A program made the translations under genes and the position numbers. The notes beneath the pieces were generated by a model. It did no database searches, was not told the origin of the DNA, and saw nothing but the letters and a program-made list of their open reading frames with translations. A stretch of DNA of 64,000 bases from Pollenia angustigena (lineage: Eukaryota; Arthropoda; Insecta; Diptera; Polleniidae): NCBI GenBank assembly GCA_930367215.1, contig OV884057.1:264448339-264512338 (forward strand), in the 5' to 3' direction. Positions 1 to 11,900 of this stretch are shown in pieces; within the stretch, counting starts at the first letter, position 1, and each line of letters begins with the position of its first letter.

Positions 1-1542
1 ATATATGATATTGAAATTGATGGAGCTACTAAGTTAATTTTTTTAAATTATCTTAGCTTTTCCTGATTTTAAGAGAAGTTCTGGTAAAGATAAGAACTCA
101 AATTATGAAGTTTATAAAAGGGTTTTTATATAAACTTTTAAAACAGGGTCGTATTTGTATTCGATTTCAGTCCCCAACATGGCTGATAACTTTTATATAT
201 TTTTGTAATCTCTTTATAATTTCCTTTATTTTAAAACTCTAATCTAAAAGTTGTTTTGTTTTGCGCTAAAAATCCGACACTTCGTTTTATAACAAGGATA
301 CTTAGGTTTTCAGGACGAATCTAACGATATTTTCAATGCAAAAATTCAGTCGAATAGAAGATACGAGGTAATAAAGAAATTGCCAGTCGGGTAAAAATAT
401 GGTAACCCATAATCTGAAAGAGCATGGCTTACACATTTACTTTTTCTTACGATAAATGTCAAACTAAATATTAAAATGTGCTTTTAGAGTACCAAATTTC
501 CAACGTTAAAATTTGACGTTTATCATGACACCCACATCTGAAAAGGGACTCAAATATCTATGTGTAATGAAAATAAATGCAGAAGTTAACAACAATATAA
601 TTTATTTCTAAGGTATTTAATCAGTTAGAAATTTAAAAAAATATTATATATTAAAAAAGTAGAATTCTTAAAGAAATTAATTTTAATAGAATAATAGAAA
701 TTGGCTATTTTAATTATTCGATCAAATAATGGCGGAAAAATTTCTCGATTAATCGAACAACAATTAATCGAGTGGATACTCTAGTTGTAATCAAACAGCC
801 CCTTGAATACCTTTTAGTTTCTTTATTTTTTAAAATTTGTTTATTTAAATCTTCTATTATTAACCAACCTGGGGTTGTAGGGATAATCTAAGACATTTCA
901 CCTTTTGGTGGTACATCCTCCCAAGTAAATCTGGTGCATGCATGCTGGAATGCGACAAACCTTAAAAATGACAGGACCTTGTTATTTGATACAACGGTGA
1001 GTGCAGGGCGCTGGCCTGAATATTGGTTCCTGTCAGTCGGGATGATTGCCTTTTCGGAAGCCTTTCTTTTCTGGTGGAAAAACTGCCTTTCTCGTAACAG
1101 AGGGGTACTTTCTTGACGAAGGGATACTTTCGGGGGAGGGAGATTTTCACAGGCCGAACTTTTCCTTGTGGTAAAATTGATATACGCTTGAGGCTATCCC
1201 ATTTATAAATAAACAGGGTTTTTGGGTTTTTTTTTATGATCACATCGGAAAATCTTTTAAAAGGTTTAAAAGTTTAAAAAAATGTACACGCAGAGAAAAA
1301 ATATGGTTGGGCATGGTTACGGCAACAACACAATGTTTAATGTTACAATATATTGTTGTCGTACACAAATAATTGATATTTTTTATTAAATATCAACAAT
1401 ATTATAGTTACTGTAAACATAGCAATGTTTATCGCAATTATAAGTTTAAGTATTGTTGACCGAAAAATAATTATTTTTCTAACAACTAAATTATGATAAC
1501 TTTCAAATCATATTATATTAATCACAATCATATCATGATATC
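1..1542. other. AT-rich non-coding stretch
   Basis: I see no supportable gene. The 60-93 residue open frames between 934 and 1243 lie on opposite strands over the same bases and resemble no family I know. Bases 1289-1390 carry repeated ACAATAT-type runs and could be the edge of a decayed repeat, but no matching second end was found. Confidence 0.5.
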
Positions 1543-1544
1543 TA

Positions 1545-2351
1545 CCCAACAAACACGGAGGTTCGATTTCAAATTGAAAAAGATTTGAAATCAAACGTTT
1601 TCTCCAACGACAAACGTTTGATAATGATTTGAAAATCATAGCGTTCTCAACAAAAAGGGGAAATTATTTTCAAATTGAAAAATGCCTTTATTTTCAACTT
1701 GCTTTCAAACGTAATTCTCAAATGTTTTTTTAATGTGGATTATAATACAATGTGGAATATAAATAAAAATATTTTATTTGTTTTAATTTAAATTCATTAT
1801 TTGTTTAAATAAACTGTGAGAAAAACATTTGGCACAATAGCTAAAAGATGAAAAAAGGTCTTTCCATCCTCTAATTCTTGGAAACTTGGCTCCCTTTTAT
1901 TTTGAGGATTGTAGCACCACGATCGTTCAACAAACTTTCTTCACTTTCCCGTTTTATTTTCCTTTTTTTCGTATTTTTAATCATTGAAATTACTCACAAA
2001 TAATTTTTATTTTTCACAAGAAATAAGCCGTTCACTTTATATTAAAATTTATTTTTAATAGTAAAACACATGTAACCACAAAGTAGAAAATGTAACTTTA
2101 ATCGCCATTTTTAATGATTACATTTATTTTGCGCTTTAGTATTGCCAAGTTTATTTTTGATTTGAATTTAACATTTGACAAACATTTGACATCAAATTGA
2201 TATAACATTTGATATCAAATGTTTATTTTCAAATCATTATCAATTTGTATTTAAATGTTAAATCAATCAATTGAAAAACGTTTGAGAATTGTGTTTGATA
2301 TCAAATGATAAAGTCATTTCATATCAAACGTTTGACTTCGTGTTTGTTGGG
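1545..2351. mobile_element. MITE with CCCAACAAACACG ends, TA duplication
   Basis: The left end reads CCCAACAAACACG from 1545 and the right end reads its reverse complement up to 2351. TA dinucleotides sit directly outside at 1543-1544 and 2352-2353, as expected for a Tc1/mariner-type target duplication. The 807-bp interior is AT-rich, has no usable reading frame, and repeats the palindrome AAACGTTTGA many times. This is a non-autonomous element; the supplying transposase family is inferred only from the TA duplication. Confidence 0.75.
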
Positions 2352-2353
2352 TA

Positions 2354-4288
2354 ATAGCCATAACATGACAACTTTCTTTACATTTATCATATTATGTTTA
2401 AGATGCAATCAAACTATTTTTACATTAAAAATATTATGTTAGCGCCATTTTAAAATAATTTGGAATCAGTTCTGTTGTTTATTTTAGGTGTGAGCGGTTT
2501 ATTAATTTAAAGATAAATTCCTATTCATTATTAGTGATTTAATAGTGCAAATGCAAAATGTCGTCGTTATTTGTAAAATCCAACAACAACCACACAGAGA
2601 TTTACTGTGGTTTTCATGGGCAACCGCGTATGTCTTAAACCAATTTTTTAAGGAGAGCCGAAAAACCATTCTAGATCAAACTATGGGCTAGGTATTGCAC
2701 TTTTTAAACTTTGTCACTACGTTAAAAAATCGGAATTGATCCATCTTTTTTCAAACATTTTTAGAAACATATAAAGAGCGTTTAAAATTATGCAATATCT
2801 CAAAATCGGAAAGGCCATACGCGGTGGCCCATGAAAACTACAGATTTTGCCTTTGTTCTTTTGCAAGCCTTATATTGAACTCCGCTATTTAATTTACATA
2901 AAGAAAAATTATAAAAAGCCACAAAATAAAAAATCGATCAAAAAATTGTTTATTTATTTTATATTTTTTTGACAGTTTGATTGCTTCTTAATTTATTATG
3001 ATTAACCTGACGACAATATGATTACTTCTTAGCTTCTTATGATTACCCTACCCTCCCTTTGCAATAAATACAGCTTCATATAAGTTTGGCTGTTAAATAT
3101 ATTATAATATCTTTTTTAAATTGTGTTTAAATAAAAATGTGAACAATAAAACTTTGTATGTTGCGAGTATATAATCTAATTCTGATTTAAGTTTAAATAA
3201 TTGTTCACAAAAGTTTGAATTAAACCAACTGTCAATAATAACAGCGACATAACAAACAAAATAAAAAATAAATAAAATCTTAAATCATCAGTAGGGTGTC
3301 TTGTTCAGTTTTCTGTTGTATCAATAATCTTAAATATTTGAATTATATCTTATAAATCTTAATAAATGACAAATAAATTATAACACAAACTACATGACAA
3401 CATTCACGCGTCTCGCTGCTCACCCAACAGCGTCACTCTGTTGACAGTGTCATGATAGAAAACGATGGATGGATAAAAAAAAAATACAACAAAAATGTTT
3501 TCTTGAGTGTGAGTTTGATATATGAAATTTATTTTTTACTATAAATATTCTAGAGATAAGCAGATAAAGAATATTTATTATTGATGGCATCAAATGATGG
3601 CTACCAGAGGTCAATTGAGTAAACGATTCACATTCACACAAAAAAGGCAGAAAGCACTCATTCAGTCACTTAGTTATAATTCTTAATCAAAATGAGAGAG
3701 ATAGAAAAAATAAGCTAAATAAATAATAGTAATGCGACATATAAAAATTTAGGGATGTCTTTAAACCAGTGATAACCAAGCAACAAACAAAGTTGTTGTA
3801 TACATATGAATTGCCGACCGTGTCTGTGTAAAAAATACGATTATTAACTTCCTCGCGAGACTATGGAGTGGTTATTACTGCTTTAAACAATCGCGTAAGT
3901 TGAAAAAACTCCAAATATTTGCTGAGTAAAGCTTGAAAAAAGTAATCTTCAAAAAACTTAATTAAACAAAACTAAGGCACACCATTTGCATAAGAATTAA
4001 GTATATAATATATACTACATATTATGTTCATAAGTTCAGCGAAAGGTACATATCGAAACCTCTCCTCTTGTGATGAAGGGTTTTTACACAATATTTTTGA
4101 TAAGTTCAGAAAAACAATCGTTCAAAAAAATTCGTGCAAAAAAATCATTTGTTGTTATTTGTGAGCTGTGTTACTTAAAAATCGTGTAAAAAAAGACCGT
4201 GTTTGCTTTTAAGTGATTTAATAATGGGGTTTATATGGGACCTATAGTTAATTTTGAACTATGTGCCGATTCTAAACATTTTTAAAGG
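2354..4288. other. AT-rich non-coding stretch with one inverted repeat
   Basis: No gene is supportable. The one structure seen is an inverted repeat: 2610-2632 (core TTTTCATGGGC then ACCGCGTATG) matches the reverse complement of 2816-2838 with one mismatch, about 180 bp apart. It may be a small decayed MITE, but I could not define its ends or a target duplication. Confidence 0.45.
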
Positions 4289-4293
4289 GATCG

Positions 4294-6697
4294 CACAGAG
4301 GAGTATTTGGCCTGAAAAGCTGGCCAAAAAGGCAAAACTGAATTTTTAGAAATCTTAAGAACTAAGTACGCAGCTCGACAGACAACAATATTTTACATTA
4401 TATTGTAAATTTTGAAGACTTTTAGTTGCGATTTGTAGCTCTGAGACCCTGCTAAAGTCAGGAAAGTGAAGAAAATTATATGAGATTTAAATGTTTTTTT
4501 CGGTTTCTGGATGTTTATATGATATTTTTTTGCGGCTAAACGAATAAAGGTTTAACAAAGATTTTTTTTTCGCTGAAAGGTTTGATCAAAAGTTATTTAA
4601 AACAGCAAAAAAAAATTTAAAATATGTTGAATATTCATGTTGAAACAATTCGTTCAAAAGCTAAAAAAAAAAAACAAATTATACACTTTTTTTTGCAAAA
4701 AAAGAAAAAGAAGACGTTTTTAAAGGTGAGGTTAGCATGTCTACAAATTATGTTTGATACCACAATAAAATTTGGAATCTCTAATTTTAGAATCCAAAAA
4801 AAAAGTGTGCGCAAGTTTGCGCCATTATTTTTGACGATTTTTTTAAATTTTCACATTTTTTCTATTTTGCTCTTGTACCTTTATATCGTCATAAACTTTT
4901 ATGTATTTTTAATTATTGATTTCAACTGTTATTCACATTACTTTTAACACTACCCAATATTAATACATGCCTATATGTATATATAAATTGCAAAAATTCT
5001 TAATTATCCAAAATAGTTTTAAGGGAATGTCCCACACATCCCCATAAAAGATATTTTTATATACCTGCTCTAAAAAATAAAAATAAGTTTACAAAAAATA
5101 AATATAGGTAAATAAAAAATACATGGGCACCCAGGTATCAGGTACCATCCAATTAAGGCATAAAAGCATGCGCTTGAAAATACTACTAAAGGGTTATTGC
5201 ACCCATTTTTTTACCAAACCGTTTTGTAACTTCGAGAGTCAACATGGAACAAATTTACACAAGATTACAGCTATTCCAAATAGTGAAAAAATCTAATGCT
5301 GGAACCATGGACGAGAAATTGGATTTTTTGGTTAGAAAATTGAGAGGGGATGGGGACATATTAGCACTGAAGCAGTGTTTGAAAAATTTCAAAAATTGTT
5401 TCAAAAGATATTGGCTTTCGGCACAACGAAAAGAGGACCGCTTTTTAAGCACAAACGCTAAATGGCTGGAAGGAACTGTAACAATACCAGTATTTGGCAG
5501 TTCGTCTTCAGGGCGACCACGAAAAGAATTTAATGAAGCTAGTGATAGAACAAAGCGGAGAAAAACTGAAGAAGTTCGTCACCAATTAACAACAGAGGAG
5601 ATCACATTTGCTGCATCCATGAGTCAAAGAGCAGCAGGACATAATGATGCGGCTAAATTAATAATGGGTATAACGAGATCCCCAAGAAAAGCAAGAATTT
5701 GCAAGCGATCATTAACAACTTCTGAAGTCAACCCTGTGAATAAACTTTCAGCGGAAGGAGCTTTAGCACTCTTTGTTAAGGCAGAGCTCACGAAAAAGCA
5801 ATATTAAATTTTATACAATGCCAATAAAAATGTGTATCCATGTTACTCGTTACTAAAAAATGCAAAAAAAAATTGTTATCCCAATGAAGATGCGATAACC
5901 GTTACTGAAGCATTAGCGGAAGTGAAGCTCCAAGCTCTCCTCGACCATACAGCAACACGTTTATGTATATACCTTGAAGAGGTTTTGCAGCAGTTAGACT
6001 ATGAGGAGCTAAATTTCTTGGAACTTATAACCAAATGGGGCTGTGACGGATCGCACCAATCATGTTATAAGCAGAAATTCGAAAACGAAGATGTTAGTGA
6101 CGCTAATATATTCCAAAGCAGTTGTGTACCAATTAAACTAATCACCAATACTAATGGAAAAATTAAAACGATATGGCGAAATCAAACACCATCCTCAACT
6201 AGGATGTGTAGACCAATCCGCATCCGTTTTGTGCAGGAAACAACTGACATCACGAAGCAAGAAATAGGACACATAAATAATCAAATTGAGTTTTTAAAGA
6301 AAAGCGAAGTACCATGTAGTGGAAAAATTGCACAAATTAAACACACGATGGTAATGACAATGGTCGACGGAAAAGTATGCAATGCTGCAACGGACACAAA
6401 ATCGACAATGAGATGTTACATTTGCGGTCAAACTTCGAAAGATTTTAACACGTTGCAGAAGAATGTTCGTCTGAACTGTGATGCCTTGAGTTTTGGACTA
6501 TCAACTTTACATGCACGCATACTTTTATTTCTAGGGTAGAGAAACATTTTTTTGTTGCGCAGTGTAATTTTTTCAAAATCTGCCACTAGACTTTTTATAT
6601 CATACTACACCTAAAACTATCAAAAAACTAAAACTTTTAATTCAAAAAACACGTTTAAAAATTTTGGCCAGCTTTTCAGGCCAAATACTCCTCTGTG
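4294..6697 (+). mobile_element. Transib-type element A, decayed
   Basis: A 2404-bp element with perfect 36-bp terminal inverted repeats that start CACAGAGGAGTATTTGGCC. A 5-bp duplication GATCG lies directly outside both ends (4289-4293 and 6698-6702). Transib elements are known for CACWRTG-like ends, 5-bp duplications and a RAG1-like transposase, and the interior here carries such a coding region (5244-6539). About 950 bp of non-coding DNA precede the coding region. Each end also contains an internal mini-palindrome (TTTGGCC then GGCCAAA). The end sequence differs from that of the other Transib in this window, so the two belong to separate families. Confidence 0.9.
5244..6539 (+). pseudogene. 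Transib transposase, truncated with one nonsense codon
   Basis: Two open blocks in one frame, 5244-5807 and 5832-6539, are separated by a TAA at 5805-5807. Together they align along the complete Transib transposase at 27811-29790. Shared blocks include the N-terminal helix-rich region, the ALALF segment before the stop, the first catalytic aspartate in KWGCDGS, the second in MVDGK, the CYIC zinc-knuckle pair and SxLHARI. The product then ends at a TAG (6537-6539) after LHARI. The C-terminal third, with the GNS-GNTSRRFF block, the HxxxxH pair and the third catalytic residue (Glu), is missing, and the right end follows after 158 bp. The simplest reading is an internal 3' deletion plus one point nonsense. 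It cannot encode an active enzyme. Confidence 0.88.
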
Positions 6698-6946
6698 GAT
6701 CGGTTCAAAATTGCGAGCTAAACTTTGCGCACAAGATTTGCATTGACAACCAGCCAGCCAGCCTTTCAGCCGGACGGAAGGACATTGTTAGATCGGTATA
6801 CACACTTAAAAAAAGCATATGACCTATATTAAACTGTTACAAACATCAGCACAAATGTAAAATACCCTCTCTACTATTGTGTTGTGAGTATAAAAATGTA
6901 TTAGATATTTAAAAATTATCGCACAAACCATCAAAATCAGCTATAT

Positions 6947-7366
6947 CCCAGCGACAACTAGAATGAGTAGAGGCTGAATAGAAGGCCTTATCTAGCAGTC
7001 ACAAGCCCTTCTCGCCGCATTCCATACCTATTTATTTTTAACACAGGTTGTCATTGGGATCAAGCCCTTCCACAATGCCTTTAATTTTAACTTCGATCCC
7101 TTCCCAAAGAAGGGAGAATGGAAGGTCACTAAAAATAAAAAGTAAAAAACTGAACAACTTCATTTCTCCCTTCTTAAAGAAGATAGTAGCGAATGTGTAC
7201 TGAATATTTTAGAAGGTCTTTCAAAAAGAATATTATATCTTCTAGAAGGCATACTTCTGAAGGCAGGATATCATGAGAAGCAAATCTTTTAGAAAGGAGT
7301 ATAGAGGCCTTCAGAAGGCCTTCAGAAGGCCTGCCACTTGCGGTCCTTTTAATATTTAACGCTGGG
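6947..7366. mobile_element. CCCAGCG-ended repeat, copy 1
   Basis: A 420-bp unit that recurs in direct orientation at 8113-8526 with clear but imperfect identity over its full length. Ends are CCCAGCG and CGCTGGG. The dinucleotide AT lies outside both ends (6945-6946, 7367-7368). Inside are repeated AGAAGGCCTT motifs and a CCTTCTAGAAGG palindrome. There is no reading frame, so this is a non-autonomous DNA element of unknown family. Confidence 0.7.
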
Positions 7367-7368
7367 AT

Positions 7369-8110
7369 GTTTAAAATTATTATCAATAAAAATATCACTT
7401 TTTTAAAATTTTATTTATAAAGTGAAAAAGGTCTAGATTAACTTCTAATTTGTTTTTTTCTCTCAACTTTTTCCCATTATTACAACTTATATTTAAGCTG
7501 ATTATACGTAGTAAAAACGATAAGAAAACAAATTTGAATTTGTTTTTGGAAAAGAAAAATAATACACACGAAAAATCAAAATATGCATTAAAACTAACAC
7601 AATACATATGTATGCATGTATATGCAAAAAAATGCTTTTTGAGATAAAATATACATATACATGTACTTCGTTGTTATAAAAACTTATTTGAATTTTAAAT
7701 GTATTCTTAAACTAAATTTCTATACAGATCTTCTTTAAAATAGATTTAAAATTCAAATTTGTTTTTTAGATAACGAACAAAAAATAGATTTAAAATTTAG
7801 AGGATCCACCAAACAATGTGCAAAAAATATAAACAAATATGTTCACATTTGATAAGTTAGAATAAACAAAGATTTTAATAGTCGTGTTTTATTTAATTTC
7901 AATAACATATCCTATATGCTATTACCGATTCCCCAATTTTTATTAAACAAACCAAACGTTTCTTGCAACAGAAATATGTACATAAATTGTCACTAATCGT
8001 AGGAAAAGAATACCCCTAATATTAGAGACGTACATACATACACGTATTTTATATAATAAACACATAGAAATCATCTATATTTAAATTAAAAATATAAACA
8101 AATAAGTATG
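7369..8110. other. AT-rich spacer between the two CCCAGCG repeats
   Basis: No gene seen. Open frames at 7395-7647 overlap on opposite strands and are built from low-complexity A/T runs. A short repeated ATAGATTTAAAATT motif occurs around 7740-7800. Confidence 0.5.
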
Positions 8111-8112
8111 TA

Positions 8113-8526
8113 CCCTGCGGTAACTAGAATGAGTAAAGAGGCCTAATAGAAGGCCTTATTTAGCAGTCAGAAGCCCTTTTCGCCGCATTCCATACTAATT
8201 TATTTTTTACACAGGTTGTCATTAGGCGCAATGCCTTCCACACTTCCTTTAAAAACAACTTCGATCCCATCCCAAAGAGGGGAGTAAGGAAGGTCACTAA
8301 AAATAAAAAGTAAATAAAACTGAACACCTTCCTTTCTCCCTTCTCAAAGAAGGGAGTAGCGAATGTGTACTGAATATTTCAGAAGGTCTTTTAAAAAGAA
8401 GTTTATACCTTCTAGAAGGCATACTTCTGAAGGCAGGATATCATGCGAAGCGAATCTTTTAGAAAGGAGTATAGAGGCCTTCAAAAAGGCCTACCACTTG
8501 CCGTCCTTTCAATATTTACCGCTGGG
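8113..8526. mobile_element. CCCAGCG-ended repeat, copy 2
   Basis: A 414-bp sister of the unit at 6947-7366. The left end is CCCTGCGGTAA and the right end, read inward, is CCCAGCGGTAA, giving an 11-bp terminal inverted repeat with one mismatch. TA lies outside both ends (8111-8112, 8527-8528). Two copies with different flanking dinucleotides (AT and TA) argue for two separate insertions, not a segmental duplication. Confidence 0.72.
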
Positions 8527-8839
8527 TATTTCTATACCTACACACACAAAGTGAATTTTTAAACACACAAAATAAACAAAAATATTTCTCAATTTAACAA
8601 AAATAAAAAGCATTTTAGTATGTTTTACAGTACATAACGGCTATAAGAACATCGTATATAAGAAATAGCGCTTTTAAGAGAGAATAGCAGAAAACGCCAT
8701 TTTTTTTTTATAAAATATTTTAAGACAAAAAGTATTTTGTATAAGAAAAACACTTTAAAGAAAAAACTCAAGCAAAACACTGATTGCTAGTCACCAACAA
8801 TGAAAATACCCAGGCAGAAATTACGACTCTTCTAAATAT

Positions 8840-9150
8840 TATGTACCGCCACAACCCTGTAAATACAAAATTGTGACTCTACCAAAAATATGGTACCATT
8901 ACAACACTGTAGATACAAAATTACAACCTTAGTTTTTTAATACCGTTTTTAAATAAGATTCAACACCGGTACAACACCCTAAATACAAATATACGACTTT
9001 AGTTTTTTAAAGTCGTATTTATCATAAAACTATACCGCTACAACACTGTAAATATATACAAGAATTAAACCTTTATTTCCTAATACCGTGTTTTATAATA
9101 ATTCTATACCGCTACAACGCTGTATATACAAAAAATCAGTCTTATTAATT
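8840..9150. repeat. Subterminal repeats, ~70-bp period
   Basis: At least five degenerate copies of a unit containing TACCGCTACAACACTGTAAA followed by TACAAAAT and a T-rich stretch. Looser copies recur at the left end of the inner element (about 9460-9680). Clustered subterminal repeats are known in CACTA/EnSpm elements, where they bind the accessory protein. Here that role is inferred. Confidence 0.65.
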
Positions 9151-11900
9151 TAATAGTGTCGTATTAAAATGAAAACACAAAAACTATTTTAGGTTAGAAA
9201 ATATACAAATTTTTGCTTGTTTATTTAGCGAATTTTTATTTGTAACAATATTGAAAATAACAGTCGGAAGACGGTTGTGACTACGTTGTAAATTCGTGAA
9301 TCCAACATTGTAAATTTAAATTTACAGTACTGTGACAACACTAAAAAGAAGAGTCGGAAGACGCACATTTGGCGTTATCATTTTAATATTGTGACAATAT
9401 TGTAAATTTGGTAAACAGTACGTTCCCAGGCAGAAATTGTGACTTTTACCAAAACTTAAGTACTGCAGTAACACTGTAAATACAAAATTTAGTCTTTCCG
9501 TTAAATGTTATGTCATCACAATACTACTAATACAAAAAAATGACTTAAGTTTGCATTACCATATTAAAAATATTCCTGCACACCTACAACATTATAAATA
9601 CAAAAATTTTACCTTAATTTTGTTTTTCGAGTTGTCAAAAATCCTGTACCCCTACGACACCATTAAAATAAAAAATTTGCTTTAGATTCACTTTAGTTCA
9701 CAACAATAAAAAAAATCAATTTTTAAGTAAGAAAAACAGTATATTTATTTATTTAACAACTATTTGCATACATTTTGAAAGGATTCAATATATCTTTTTT
9801 AATTTATGTGTGTAAAAGAGAAATAGCGACCATTTCCCCATAAAATCTAGTTAGAATACATTTGTTTTCAACAGTATTTATGCTAACCTCAACCATCTTT
9901 TTATCTAATTTTTTTACGTTTAATACTCCTATTTCTTTTGATGACAGTGGATAATCAAAAAACCCACAGACTTCAAGAAAAATATTACCTTTGAAAAAAA
10001 TGTTTTCAGATTTATATTGGAACAGTTTTTCACTCACAATTTCTTTAACTATTAAGATATATCCACTTTCTAATAAACAAACGTTATCGGGATGAAATGT
10101 TGTAATTTGCAAACCCCTAATATATACGGATGAAAAATAAACTTTTGTGTACTCTGTGCTCTCTTTAATTTTACCAATTGAATACTTTTTAGCTTTATTT
10201 ACATGATGAAGTAATGGAAAAATGTTTTCAGAGTGGTTGGAATGAAAAATATGTAGTTTTCTTTGAATTTGTGAAAGTGGATTAGTCGGAGATTTCAAAC
10301 AGGTCTTAATAAAACGGAGACTATTTTCGAAATCAAAGGCCGAAAATTGTGATAATGGACCTTTCATTCTAATAACATCATCTGATACATGAATTAGGTT
10401 GTGAACATTCATTGTCTGAGAATTTGGACCATAAAAATACGGCATTGCTTCAACAAATTTGATCAGTAATGTTGTTGCAAAATTGGCTTTTAAAACTGCT
10501 AACTTTTCGGAAACTAAAATACGGCATGCAACATGCAAAAGTAAAAAATGTCTATATTGGTTATAGCTTAAAATATTTTTTAGAATTATTGGTCCGGCAT
10601 ATAACAAAAAGAAACGGAACTGCGTAGCTTTCCAATTGACAATATCTGACAAATCAAATTTTTTTCTCTGAAACTCCATTGTTACATCTTCAGATATGTT
10701 ATTGAAGTTTTTTTGTAAACTAACTAGGTTTTCTTCTGCTATAAATGCAATTGAACTTTTAAAAATTAACTTTTGAAGCAAAAATTTACTAAAGCCAAGA
10801 TAAAGCATGTGCATTTCATCTAGTAATACAAAGTTAATCAAATCAAAGTTATCTAAGTCTAACAAAGGGCTGTTTTCTTTGGATAAATGGTGTTCGGGAT
10901 TGTTTTTATTTATGAAAGAATTAAGTGTTCTTTCCTGACAGTTCACTTCTTTAAAAACTCGTGTGCTGTTCACTGTTTCGCCTTTGATCACACATCTTTC
11001 GCAAGCATAAAAACCCGTATGACCCTTTGTACACTTAATAAATGCCCGGGCAGGCATATCGCAACAAAAGGCTTTGATTTTAACGGTGTATTCCGTACCA
11101 TTAACATTGGTCGCTTTATAAAAAAAATAATGTTTATTTAATAAAAAAAAAAAACAATTTTATAAACAAATTTACCTTCTTCTGCAAGCATGTTAGCTTC
11201 AGACACTAAATCAGACAGAAATTCTTTAACAGAAAATGGTTTTGAACTACCAAAGTATAGGCCAATTAGGAATGGTTTTGTCACGTAGTTATATGCGAGC
11301 ACTTTACCCATAATCGACCAAAAACCTTTTTTTGATTTGTTATAAATGTCCATTCCATCAACATATATTATCAAATTTATTTCTTTTTCAACAAAACAAT
11401 TAGGAAATATTATGGAATCAAGACTTCGTTTTATTCCAAAATATTGAAATTTTCCTACTGTGTTGTCAGCGCTTTTGATTTTTTTCGCTTCGGAAATTAG
11501 ACTTGAAGTCCCAAGTAAAGTTTTACAACTTTTGGGAAGAGATATGAATCCTTCAGACCTCAAAACCATTAAAATATCATCAATGGCTTTTTTTGTATCT
11601 CCCATTAGTAAGCAACTTAAATCAATTTCTTCCTCTTGTGGATTAAAATCGTCGTCATAGGGGTCATCGAATGCAACGTCTTCATCAAAACTGTTATTCG
11701 AGTTATCAGCAAAAACACTTGTATAATTTGGAAGCGTCATATCATCAATTACCATTTTTTCCTCCAAAAGTTTTTGTTCTTTATCTTTAATGAAACACCA
11801 ATGCAAAGTAATAGAAAAAACAAAAAGGCTTTATAAAACGCATACCTTTAGAATTTGGATTTGTTTGCTTGGCTAAAATTCGATGTTTTTTTAATCTTAA

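Noticed and set aside
2610..2838. A third Transib, because CACAGAG occurs at 2592
   Set aside because: The inverted repeat does not include the CACAGAG heptamer on the right side and no 5-bp duplication is present.
4624..4947. 107-codon frame inside Transib A
   Set aside because: Composed of poly-A/T codons, upstream of the transposase, without homology to any Transib product.
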